From Romanomermis culicivorax (lineage: Eukaryota > Nematoda > Enoplea > Mermithida > Mermithidae), in contig CAWUHX010000228.1 of the NCBI GenBank assembly GCA_963922205.1, positions 62,001 to 126,000 of the forward strand: 64,000 nt of DNA. The letters run 5' to 3'. A program made the translations under genes and the position numbers. The notes beneath the pieces were generated by a model that worked only from the letters and a program-made list of their open reading frames with translations, was not told where the DNA came from and made no database searches. Below, one piece after another: positions 53,338 to 62,791 of this stretch; the stretch's first letter is position 1; every line of letters starts with the position of its first letter.

Positions 53338-53996
53338 ACAGGGCATTGTTGTACAGTTAGATAAAAGCATACTGACTTCATAATGCCTTTTTAACCCCAA
53401 AAACCAACGAAACTCATACCACACTATACGATTTTGATGATTTTGAACCCATTAACGCAAAACTAAACTATCTAGCAGATAAAATCCAGGAATTCGAAAT
53501 CCAAAATTTCAAAAACGTCTGGAGTGAATTATGCAGACAGGCACAGGTTCACCTTGATCTAGTATGGCAAAATTTGCACCTTGATGCAACCCTTGGGGCG
53601 CATGCATTCCTACAGCCAACTGACATAATAGCAGAACTCTCAGGAGAAGCCCTCACAGTCTGATCCTGTAAGCAAGTAAATGCATCTGAAGTCTTTTACA
53701 ATCATAAAATCAACCAAACATGCTACAAACATTTACCCATTCTCGTAGGAAGCGAACTCATGTTTTCAAATCCAGGAGGCAACGATTTAACCCCTTTCTC
53801 ACAAACCGTCGACTGCAATCACATGCATGTAGCCCTTTACAAACAGAATAATACATGAGTCAGTGAAACAGGATCCCCCCATGTCACAAATCTAACCTTA
53901 GAAATCGTCTGGAACCAAAATTTCTCCCTTTTCCATTTTAACACACCTGCACTTTTTCATGATCAACTTGCAACAATTTGGACGAACTTACTCTTT
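53338..53996 (+). pseudogene. Decayed continuation of the env-like region
   Basis: Coding-like composition continues in shifting frames (e.g. 53440-53640) but with frameshifts and at least one in-frame stop near 53661. It links the Cys-rich ectodomain to the anchor segment in the next frame. It is described only; not reconstructed. Confidence 0.55.
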
Positions 53997-55625
53997 TTGA
54001 AGCAATACATTTACAAAACCCACACACTTGAAAACATTGTTAAAAAACTCGTCAATTACACCGCCCAAATGTCTCTTAATTCAGATACAGTTTACAACAT
54101 GATCTCAGGCAGTGGCCAAGCAATGGGAAATACCCTCTCTGGCGCTGGTCAAGGCATAGAACATGTAATAACCGGCACCACCCAAAGCCTCACAGATGGA
54201 TTAAGTAATTTACTCAAGGGACCCTTGCATATCATCATAAACCTTTCTGTTATTACTGTAGTCATTGCAGGCGTCTTTTATTCTTTTGTCATTCTTCAAA
54301 GATATTTCCCTTCTCCAAAGCATCATGCCATGAATGAACATGCATACGAAGTACCATCACACAACAGACATTTACATGAGACCATTCCCCCATCATTCGG
54401 TCATGCTCTCTTAGAATTAGCTAATCGTCGTGGGGCACAAACGCAGCAGAAATACGTCCTTGTCCATATTGATACCCCCAGAACTCCTGCATTCGAACGC
54501 ATTAATCAAATTCACCAATCTGGATCAAACAAATCACCCCAGAATGTAGCTGAGAAACATACCCCTCACATTCCAATCACACTTAACGGCAAGCTAATTA
54601 CAAAAAGCATGATTGACACTGGAGCAGTCTACCCACTCATTGATTCGCGAATCGCTCAAATTCTACAGTTAGACATGAAACCCCCGCTAGTCCAAGCAAA
54701 AGCAGCAAATAACCTCCCGATTCACTTTGTAGGAACCACTTTTGTCGCAGTAACAGCCCAAACTATACAGGAAACAATAATGGTCCATGTGCAAAAAGAT
54801 TGCACAGCAGATGTCCTTCTAGGCAAAAACTTTCTCAGTCGATTTTCAGAGTACACTATCAACAATCAGATGTCCCAGGTCAAATTTGGCAATGTTATAC
54901 TACCTTGTGATGGCCTGGAATATAGTCCCCTTTCGAGCCATGGTGGAACTTATTTAGATGAGAAATTAGAATTACCACCCCGTACAGTCACCGAGTTCAC
55001 TGTCCCCTTGCCCGAATCGTATCTACAAGTTAAACAGCTGGAGTTTACTCCGAAACCCAAACAGAATCCCAAAGTTCATTTCGCAGCTTGTGTCTCTGAG
55101 AACCAAAACAGTCGCATACGTATATCGGTCCTAAACACACAAGAAACAGCCCAAACTGTTTACCCTGGAACATGCATCGGTACAGTCTCCTGTTACATCC
55201 CAAAACAAAATGCTCCTGCTAACGTAACCTTCTCGACGCAAAACCAGCCAAACCGTCTTGATGCATTCACATGGTTAAAAGAAAATTTTAATTTAACCTC
55301 CAGTGACCTCACAGAAACTGAAAAAACTCAACTTCTACGCGCCCTATCCAAGTACCCTACGTTATATGCTAAATCTAAAATGGACGTAGGAAGAACCACC
55401 CTTGTTTCACATACAATTGACACAAATGGCTCCCAACCCATATGCAGACACCTTTTTCGTACCTACCCAAAAGAAAAGCCAATTATACAAGCAGAAGTTG
55501 AGCAACGCGCAGCAGCAGGTGTCATAAGCCCGAGCAATTCTCCATGGTGTACCAACACAGTTTTAGTCCCCAAAAAAAAGGAGGCCATCGCTTATGTATT
55601 GATTTTAGAGGCCTCAATAAAGTAA
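53997..55625 (+). CDS. pol: Env anchor joined to aspartic protease and N-terminal RT (gag-env-pol frame)
   Basis: A 542-codon frame. Residues 30-75 are Gly/Ser/Gln-rich and amphipathic; residues about 78-100 form one transmembrane helix followed by basic and His-rich residues. Then an aspartic protease: catalytic D-T-G-A at 207-210 and the later A-D-V-L-L-G-K-N-F block. From about residue 420 comes the RT N-terminus, including the G-V-I-S-P-S-N-S-P-W segment. A shift of frame at the run of A at about 55571-55579 separates it from the rest of RT. Having an env-like anchor directly in frame with the protease suggests expression as one polyprotein (inference). Confidence 0.8.
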   Translation: MKQYIYKTHTLENIVKKLVNYTAQMSLNSDTVYNMISGSGQAMGNTLSGAGQGIEHVITGTTQSLTDGLSNLLKGPLHIIINLSVITVVIAGVFYSFVILQRYFPSPKHHAMNEHAYEVPSHNRHLHETIPPSFGHALLELANRRGAQTQQKYVLVHIDTPRTPAFERINQIHQSGSNKSPQNVAEKHTPHIPITLNGKLITKSMIDTGAVYPLIDSRIAQILQLDMKPPLVQAKAANNLPIHFVGTTFVAVTAQTIQETIMVHVQKDCTADVLLGKNFLSRFSEYTINNQMSQVKFGNVILPCDGLEYSPLSSHGGTYLDEKLELPPRTVTEFTVPLPESYLQVKQLEFTPKPKQNPKVHFAACVSENQNSRIRISVLNTQETAQTVYPGTCIGTVSCYIPKQNAPANVTFSTQNQPNRLDAFTWLKENFNLTSSDLTETEKTQLLRALSKYPTLYAKSKMDVGRTTLVSHTIDTNGSQPICRHLFRTYPKEKPIIQAEVEQRAAAGVISPSNSPWCTNTVLVPKKKEAIAYVLILEASIK

Positions 55626-56628
55626 CCAAAAAAATACCTACCCCTTGCCCCACATAGACAAAATTCTAGACACCCTGCGTGGAATGAAATATTTTACATC
55701 CCTCGATCAATCCAATGCATATTATTCCATTCCCATAGCACAAGCAGACAGAGAAAAAACTGCCTTTAATTGCTCAGCCGGACTATATCAGTTCAACTAT
55801 CTCCCCTTCAGCCTCACCAATGCTCCAGCCACATTCCAAAGGTTAATGGATGTTATTCTTTCTGGATTGCAATGGAACACATGCCTTGTCTACCTTGATG
55901 ATGTTTTAGTCTTCGCAGACTCCCATGCTCAAATGCTGGAACGTTTAGACACTATTCTTGCCTGGTTCTCCCAAGCAGGCCTTAAACTAAATATACAAAA
56001 ATGCAAATTCTGCCAGCCCCAAGTCCAATACTTAGGCCACATCATTTCTCAACAAGGCATTTCACCAGACCCCAATAAGGTACAGTCCAATTATGACATA
56101 CCCACGCCCAAAAGTTCAAAAGAAATTAAGTCCTTCCTTGGTCTACCCTCTTATTATCGTAGATTCATCCCGAATTGCTCCCAAATTTCCAGCCCCCTCA
56201 CAGCCCTACTCAAAAAGAATTCTGAATTTTCCTGGGGGCCCGAACAGCAAAACGCATTCACTAAGCTAAAAGAATTGCTCATTCATGCCCCAATACTGCA
56301 GCATCCTGATTTCACCACACCATTTATTCTGCAAACTGACGCCTCAAAACTCAGCATCCGCGCCATTCTCAGCCAATTAGACAGTAAAGGTCAGGATCGC
56401 CCCATTGCTTTTGGGAGCCGCACATTAAAACCCGCAGAACGCAACTACCCAATAACTGAGTTGGAAACCCTTGCAGTAGTTGAGTTTGTCAAGTATTTTC
56501 GCCCCTATCTTTTCCAGCAACATGTTATTGTACACACTGACCATACCCCAGTTCAGGCTGTCTTGCAGAAAGAAAACCTCTGCCCTTGCATTGCCCGTTG
56601 GGGATTAGCCCTTTCCGGTATTAGCTAG
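55580..56628 (+). CDS. pol: Reverse transcriptase and RNase H (frameshifted from upstream part)
   Basis: The recorded open frame starts with an ATG-less codon at 55645; the RT reading is already visible in this frame from about 55580. It contains the first catalytic Asp in T-S-L-D-Q-S-N-A-Y-Y, the F-x(2)-L-P-F-S-L-T-N-A-P-A-T-F block, YLDD at residues 83-86, the L-G-H-I-I-S and I-K-S-F-L-G-L-P-S-Y-Y-R-R-F-I blocks, then RNase H with L-Q-T-D-A-S, E-L-E-T-L-A-V-V and H-T-D-H. The frame ends at TAG 56626-56628; coding-like sequence (R-N-A-D-A-I-S) continues in another frame. Catalytic residues of RT are intact. Confidence 0.92.
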
Positions 56629-56879
56629 ACATTCGACTTAAGAAAGGCACTGCTAACCGCAACGCAGATGCTATTTCTGGATTTCCCTCAGAGACAGCGA
56701 AGCAATCCTTTGACATTGAGCAACTCAAAACCCGCCCCAAAATATCTACCATCAATTCTGTTCTTGAAGCTGAAGCAACTGAAAAAGAAGAGCTACAGAA
56801 AAATTTTGCTGAACTCCAACGCACAGATGCAACTGTCAAAAATGTTTTAGCAAAAATCGCCACAAAACATCCCCTTACT

Positions 56880-57233
56880 ATGATAAAATTCGCGGTGCAT
56901 CAAAACATCCTCTTCCGTATAGTTGACAAACAAGCAAAACTTGACATCCCCAAGTCCCAAGTACAGCATCTCATTGCCTCTCACCATGACAGCAAATTCA
57001 CAGGCCATTTTGCTGCCAGGAAAACTTTACACTTGCTCAGGCAAAAATATTTTTGGCCCCAAATGAGCCGTGATATCAAACCTTACTGCAAAACTTGCCA
57101 CCCATTCCAGACACAGAAAGCCCTCCGACACAGAATACATGCGAATCTCGTACCAATTCAGCCGACTGGCCCATTTGATAGAGTCGGTGTTTATTGCATG
57201 GGGCCATTACCCCTCACTGAAGACAGCAACTGA
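56880..57233 (+). CDS. int: Integrase, HHCC zinc domain and start of catalytic core (stop at 57231)
   Basis: H-H and C-x2-C residues of the N-terminal zinc domain are present (G-H-F-A-A-R-K-T, Y-F-W-P, C-K-T-C). The core begins D-R-V-G-V-Y-C-M-G-P-L. The position that is normally the first catalytic Asp (D-x-x-G-P) is Tyr at 57192-57194. TGA at 57231-57233 interrupts the frame, which then continues in the same phase. Confidence 0.88.
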   Translation: MIKFAVHQNILFRIVDKQAKLDIPKSQVQHLIASHHDSKFTGHFAARKTLHLLRQKYFWPQMSRDIKPYCKTCHPFQTQKALRHRIHANLVPIQPTGPFDRVGVYCMGPLPLTEDSN

Positions 57234-58022
57234 TTCATTGTCGTTTTCATCAATTATTTCACCAAATATGTGGAGGCATTCCCGACCCCTGACATTACTG
57301 CAGCCACTATTGCCAAGTTATTCATAACAAAAATTGTTTGCCCTCATGGGTCCCCAAAAATCATCCATTGTGATCGTGGCTCCGATTTTGTATCCAATCT
57401 CTTTTTACGAATCACTAGCTTATGCAATACTCAGAAAATTCATACCACCCCATACCATCCCATTGCCAATGCAGAAGTTGAGCATTGCAACCAAACTCTA
57501 GCCACCCGTATCCGCATGTACATCAATTCAAATCACACTGATTCGGATACTTATCTGCCCTATGCCGTTTTTTCGATCAACATTCATAAGAATGATAGCA
57601 CCTCGTATCCCCCATTTGAATTAATCCATAGAAGGCAAGCTAATCTGCCATCAGACGCAGCCTTAAATTTTTTCCCCACGTCCTACATGGTTGATTTAGA
57701 CGATTACACCCTTCGTGTAAAATCGCATTTTACAGAAGCACTCTCAACCGTGCAGAAAAGCTTACGAAAAGCCCAAGATCACTACACCCATCAGTATAAC
57801 AAGCATGCTCAAAACATACATTACAAGTCAGGCGATCTTATTCTTTACAAAAATCATTCGTGTAAACAAGGGCTGATTCCCAAATTCCTCCCTCGCCAAA
57901 ATGGGCCCTATACAGTTACAAATTTCATGTACCCCAATGTTACACTCAAACACCCCACTAAGAGTATCACATTTACCGTACATGTAAATGAGACAACCCC
58001 ATTCTACCCTCGAAAGCCTTGA
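57234..58022 (+). CDS. int: Integrase, catalytic core and C-terminal domain (after in-frame stop)
   Basis: Same reading frame as 56880-57233. Contains H-C-D-R-G-S-D-F with the second catalytic Asp, the V-E-H-C-N-Q-T-L block with the catalytic Glu, and a C-terminal G-P-Y-T-V-T-N-F segment like the GPY/F module. It ends with TGA at 58020, 31 bases before the 3' LTR, so there is no room for an env gene after pol. Confidence 0.88.
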   Translation, partial: FIVVFINYFTKYVEAFPTPDITAATIAKLFITKIVCPHGSPKIIHCDRGSDFVSNLFLRITSLCNTQKIHTTPYHPIANAEVEHCNQTLATRIRMYINSNHTDSDTYLPYAVFSINIHKNDSTSYPPFELIHRRQANLPSDAALNFFPTSYMVDLDDYTLRVKSHFTEALSTVQKSLRKAQDHYTHQYNKHAQNIHYKSGDLILYKNHSCKQGLIPKFLPRQNGPYTVTNFMYPNVTLKHPTKSITFTVHVNETTPFYPRKP

Positions 58023-58040
58023 AGGAGGACGTTCAACTCC

Positions 58041-58053
58041 AGAAGGAGGGAAA
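58041..58053 (+). other. Polypurine tract
   Basis: AGAAGGAGGGAAA immediately before the 3' LTR, the expected primer for plus-strand synthesis. Confidence 0.85.
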
Positions 58054-58955
58054 TGTAACATGCCTGCTAAAGCAGTACTGTAAAGATGTAGCATACTGTA
58101 TGTGATAGACATTTATTAGATATTATTTTATTTTCGCATTTTATCGTCTCAAGGGTGTCTGGGATTCACACCCAAACATTCCTATAAAATTACGTGAAGT
58201 ACTTTATTTTGATCCGTTCACAGCCAGGTAGCCCAATTAAGATGCCCCAATTAATTTGCACAAACGGCATCTGGTCCCCTACAACCTACACTAAACTACA
58301 CATTCCACGGCTACCGTAATCCTCCGTAAAAATCGTAAACAACACCTGTACACAGTAAAATGTGTAAAAGCCCCGCCAGACAGTAGTCTCAAGTGTAACG
58401 GTAGCGAGGGCCCCACAAAACATGTGTATTCAGAGAAACAGATACAGGAAGCATGCACAGAAGCACAGAGGTGTGGCTAAGCCCACCGTAGGAAGCAAGC
58501 AATACACCAAAAGCATACCGTACTAGAAAAGCATTAAAGGGCGTGACTAAGTAAGCATGGAAAGTGAAGCAGGAAGCGACGATTGGCGGAAGAAGATTGA
58601 CAGAAGCACAACCTCCCGTGACGTCCAGGGAGTGGCCAAAAACGTCGTATAAAAAGAGAAGCAAAGCGTGATTTTATTAGTTATTGGATTATTGAATTCG
58701 TCGTTTTTTTAAACCGCGCTCACCCCCATTTTTATATTTGCTAGCGGCCATTTTTACGAAAGCATTTAAACCGAGGCCTGTTCATGTATTTTAAACCCAA
58801 ACCGCGTTTTCGTATTGTTGTCGACGTCTCCACCCAGCCGTCGTTTAGTATGGTATCGCCCCGTATTGTGACTCACCCGTCTCCCCTGCGCCGTTCCATT
58901 GCCATAACGTCCATTGGTTAAAGTAAAGTGCTTCACACAAAATCTGGTCGTTACA
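58054..58955 (+). repeat. 3' long terminal repeat
   Basis: 902 bp, same length as the 5' LTR and differing by scattered substitutions. TATAAAAAG at 58648-58656. The antisense open frame 58664-58389 mirrors that in the 5' LTR. Confidence 0.95.
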
Positions 58956-59073
58956 ACTGAAAGCATTAAAAATTTATATTTATTTGGAACAGGAAACAGG
59001 ATGAAAATCCATTCCGACAATTGCAGTTTCCTGGATCCTGATCCGTATCCGAAGTGGATCCGTCCCATCCCTA
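58956..59073. repeat. Fragment with GGATCC motifs (hAT-like end)
   Basis: Contains CTGGATCCTGATCCGTATCC and ends AGTGGATCCGTCCCATCCCTA, the complement of the left end near 35326. It is probably a leftover end of the same family. Confidence 0.45.
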
Positions 59074-60523
59074 GTATTCGGGGAATCGAGACGTTTGGGG
59101 AATGGGGATCAATGTATTGTCTTTGGAGAAGGGAAGTTTATTCATTATCGGGGGAATAAGGACCTTCGGGGAGTAGGGACTTTCGGAGGATCAGGATATT
59201 TGGGGAAAAGGGACGTTCGGGGAATAAGGACACAATCGTGCAAACCTGAATGAATTTTCGTGCAGTAATTCCCGGACTTAATTAGGATTAGCTGTGTGGA
59301 TTCCTAATCCATTGATCTAAAAAAATTGAAAATGCACTGTCTAATGAGCTTAGTTCGTTTAGTACTTGCTTTCACGTTTTTTGAGCTTAAAATGTTGACG
59401 TTTTGAAATAGTTTTTCACGCCGATCCCTCTACCAAGTTTTGTTCAAGATGTCTGTAAGTCTCGCGAGCTTTGTACCAGAGTTTCAACCCTTTGAATACA
59501 CAGCACTATTCTCACGCACAAGATTGGCTGGCCTGCAGTCGGATCACCCATCACTCAAGAAACCTGCACCCGTCCAGTCTAGTAATAACTGCAGCAACCT
59601 TGAGCCGTTGCTGATGTCAAACGTCGGTGTGTAAATATACGTTATTCTAACGCAATGCAAGAATAACAGAAGCTCAAGATCAGTTGAAACGCAATGGTAC
59701 GAATGAGAGCTGGTGCTCCACAGGCAGGAGTAGAATACCACAATTTAGCTAAACCGATATTATACTCTATTTTTCAATTACTGTGAAAACCGCCCATTAA
59801 TTGTCATATACCAACCACTATGTACCTATTTTTCATTCACCATTTTTGTCTATATTATTTTTGCATAAATTTCCTTGCTGTGTATGTTCTCGCCATAAAT
59901 GCAACTGGTAAAAGTTTTTTGGCGTATGTTTTTTCTAAGGAGTAAATAATAAAGTCCTTTTCGGTTGCGGGTTTCACCTGACGGACTCTCAGGAAATACT
60001 TGCCCTCTAAAGGCCCTGTCATACTTCCCGTACTGTGCGGCGCCGGTTGTTCTATCCATATTAAAAATCGGCACTGCACAGTACCACCTTTGTAGTATGA
60101 ATAGGTTTTTGTAATTGTTGTAACATATTGTTGCATACTGTGACATCTATACATGTAGTTGAATCATATTTTTCACTTGAATGGTGAATTCAGACACTTG
60201 TCAAATTATTTTACTAAATTGGTTACTTAATTTTCAATGAAGATTTACTAAGAAGTTGATCATTTAATTTGCAATGAAGACATTAACGTGTAAAAATTAT
60301 GAATATTCAAAGTAGGTGTAAACATGTTCCTACAGCAAGTGTACTCGAACCTTTTGATTGTTTCTTTATTCCCCTAACGTCCCTTTTCCGCAAATATCCT
60401 GATTGTCCGAAAGTCCATATTCCCCATAGGTCCCAATTCCCTGAACAATAAATAATCTTCCTGTTTCCCTGGAAACTGCATTAATCCCTATTCCCTGAAC
60501 GTCCTGGTTTCCCGAATACCAGG
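59074..60523. repeat. Element with GTATTCGGGGAAT-type array ends
   Basis: Left end 59074-59232 is made of units such as GTATTCGGGGAATCGAGACGTT and GGGGAATAAGGAC; right end 60368-60523 is the complementary array (CCCTGAACGTCC, CCCGAATAC). The ends face each other. It overlaps the start of the GC MITE copy at 60011, so the region is rearranged rather than cleanly nested. Confidence 0.55.
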
Positions 60524-60696
60524 GAAAGGATAGATTCACTTTGAATATGGGTCCTAAACAGCAGGTCGGACCAGACCCAGATAACTGCGCAATGCAGCGC
60601 CATGCCGTGCCACGTGTTAGTATAAATAAGACAACCGGCGCGGTGAAGCACTGTGCAGTACTGTGCAGTACCTTGTGGGGAAGTATGACAGGACCT
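60011..60696. repeat. AGGCCCTGTCATACTTC MITE, copy 2 (interrupted)
   Basis: The left part (60011-60125) and right part (about 60590-60696, ending GAAGTATGACAGGACCT) match the two ends of 46115-46417, including GTATGAATAGGTTTTTGTAA and ATAAGACAACCGGCGC. The CCGCGCGG motifs are replaced by CTGTGCAG-like sequence. About 460 bases between them are foreign. Confidence 0.65.
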
Positions 60697-61513
60697 TAGG
60701 TGCTTACGTCAATCACAAACACACCAGACTGGGATACCCCATCTTCTTCCATTGGACGTCCACCTACCATCCTGCACTAGTGACAGTACCAGAGGCCATC
60801 TTGTTGCTCCAAATGATGGCATCTAAACCTATCTTTTTTGTTGAGCCCTGGTCGGGATGATCACACCTACTATAAATTAGCCAGTGGTGTAACAGCTCCA
60901 GGGCCACCCAGGAAGCCCTTCAACACTGGTGATCATCCCCTAGACATCAAACTCCTGAACACACCCCTACTCCCTTCCTCTCATCACTCCCTTCTCCTTC
61001 TGTACATTACACAACCTTTGCCCTTTATTTTTCGAGCATGAGACCCTAAACATGAAGCACTGTGATAAAGACATAAAACTGGTCAAATAGTAACTACCGA
61101 CAGTATAACACCACAATACATATCTATTCATTATATAGTTTAGTTGATCAGCAACTAACTTTCAATACCAAAAAACAAGTTTTGTTGTGTTTTTCTTTCA
61201 TAAAATCTTTGAAAATTTTAAAATGGCAAAAAATAGGTGTTGTCTGCTGCTCCATACAACCTGCAGTTCATCAGAAAATAATGTAAATATGAAATAGTAA
61301 TTGATTTCCAGTTTATTTTTTACAAGCACTTAAAGGATAACAGATTACAGAATAATCTACTCAGGAGAGCAGATTTTGTCTCAACGCAATCCTATTGCTG
61401 ATTTCGAAACACAGGAACTCGTCTTGCCATCCATCCAAGTCTAAACGTTATGTTAAAGTTTGGCCTGATCTTTAGTTATGTCAGCACTTTACCCTCTATT
61501 GCATTTCTATATA
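60697..61513. other. No gene recognised
   Basis: Short open frames (60663-60860, 60838-61041) have no known motif. A partial match to the TATAGTCTG MITE lies near 61230-61370. Confidence 0.4.
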
Positions 61514-62791
61514 TTGGGTGGGCAAGAAAATAATGTCGATTTTTGGTCATGTGTTATCAATAAACCTTCTTCTTAAAATTCAGCCAAATAAATTGGGTTG
61601 TTGTTAGTTTGTTTAGAATAGCAGATATTATTGTTTTGAAAAAAGAGGTCGGTTTTCAGTTGGATCATACTGTCCATTTTATTGATACCTAAGACAAAGT
61701 GTTACTTCCCTGACCATGTACATCATTGCATTTTGTATGAGTATGATTTGGGCAGAACTGCAGCTGAGGCAACAAGAAATATATGGTTAGCACACAGTGA
61801 ACCTGCTGTATCCGAACACACAGTCAAATGGTGGTTTGCAAAGTTCAGGACTCAGTATTAAAGGTGAACTTCTTAGTGGATGACCAGGAGAGGTATCAGA
61901 AGCAGACATTCAAGAAGAGCTGGACCTTGATCCAATAGCAATCACTAGGGAAATGGCAGAAGTCACTGCTGTTACCCGCATTACTATTGAAAATTGAATG
62001 AAGCAGATGAACAAAGTTAGCAAGCTCCAAACATGGGGGCTTCACATGTTGAGCAATAATGCTATGCAACAGAGTGTTATCATTTTCATTGCATTACTTC
62101 CATGGTACAAAATCAAGCTTTTTTCGATTGAATCATCATGGGAGATAAAGAGTGGGTTGTGTATCTTAACATCATCCGGGGGTGACAATGGGTCAGCAAA
62201 GGCTTTAAACTAGCACAAGTGCCAAGGTCCGATCTACAACCACACAAGGTTATGTTATGCATATGGTAGTCAACCCAGGGGATTGTCCATTTCAAGTTGC
62301 TTTTACCTGGTTTGACCATCACTGCTAAAGTCTATGAAGAACAGCTTGATTATGTACAAAATGCCTTAATTCAAAACCATCCTGTATTGGTAAACCGCAG
62401 AAGAGTACTTCTGGTGCATGACAATGCCCATTCACATACTGCTGCCATTGTCCAAGCAAAAATCCAGGAATTAAATTGGGAGTTGTTATTCCATCCACCA
62501 TATTCCTCAGACATTGCGCCATCAGATTATTATTTGTTCACGTCATTGCAGAATGGCATTGTAGATATAGAATTTGAAAATGATAACCAAGTAAAAATTT
62601 TCGTCCAAAACTTTTCTGATTCAAAGCTCTAAGCCTTTTATTATGCAGGCATTTCAAAGCTACCTGATAAGTGGCAAAAGTTTGATTGATAGTAATGAGG
62701 CCTATTTTAACGATTAATCGTACTTCACGCACACGTAATAAAACTTTGAAAATGTAGTCAAATTTTCGACATTACTTTCTTTGCCATCTGA
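61514..62791 (+). mobile_element. mariner transposon with broken transposase
   Basis: Inverted ends TTGGGTGGGCAAGAAAATAA and the complement of TTACTTTCTTTGCCATCTGA, each next to TA. The plus strand first encodes L-Y-E-Y-D-L-G-R-T-A-A-E-A-T-R-N-I and T-V-K-W-W-F-A-K-F-R (N-terminal DNA-binding domain, about 61730-61855). After a damaged middle comes an open frame at 62297-62632 with V-H-D-N-A-H-S-H-T-A and H-P-P-Y-S-S-D-I-A-P-S-D-Y-Y-L-F, the second and third Asp of the mariner DD34D triad. Frameshifts and stops between 61860 and 62300 make it inactive. Confidence 0.88.

Larger units (their letters stand above)
49763..58955 (+). mobile_element. Complete Gypsy-type LTR retrotransposon with internal env-like gene (gag-env-pol order)
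   Basis: Two 902 bp direct repeats (49763-50664, 58054-58955) both begin TGTAAC and end GTTACA. A primer-binding-site candidate and a purine tract are in the expected places. Order inside: gag with four zinc knuckles, a Pro-rich stretch, an envelope-like glycoprotein region with a hydrophobic leader and later a membrane anchor, then protease, RT, RNase H and integrase. PR-RT-RH-IN order is that of Gypsy/Metaviridae. Frameshifts and stops break env, RT, RNase H/IN and integrase. In the first 190 bases the LTRs differ at about nine positions, so the insertion is neither very recent nor ancient. No matching target duplication was seen next to the LTRs. Confidence 0.93.
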
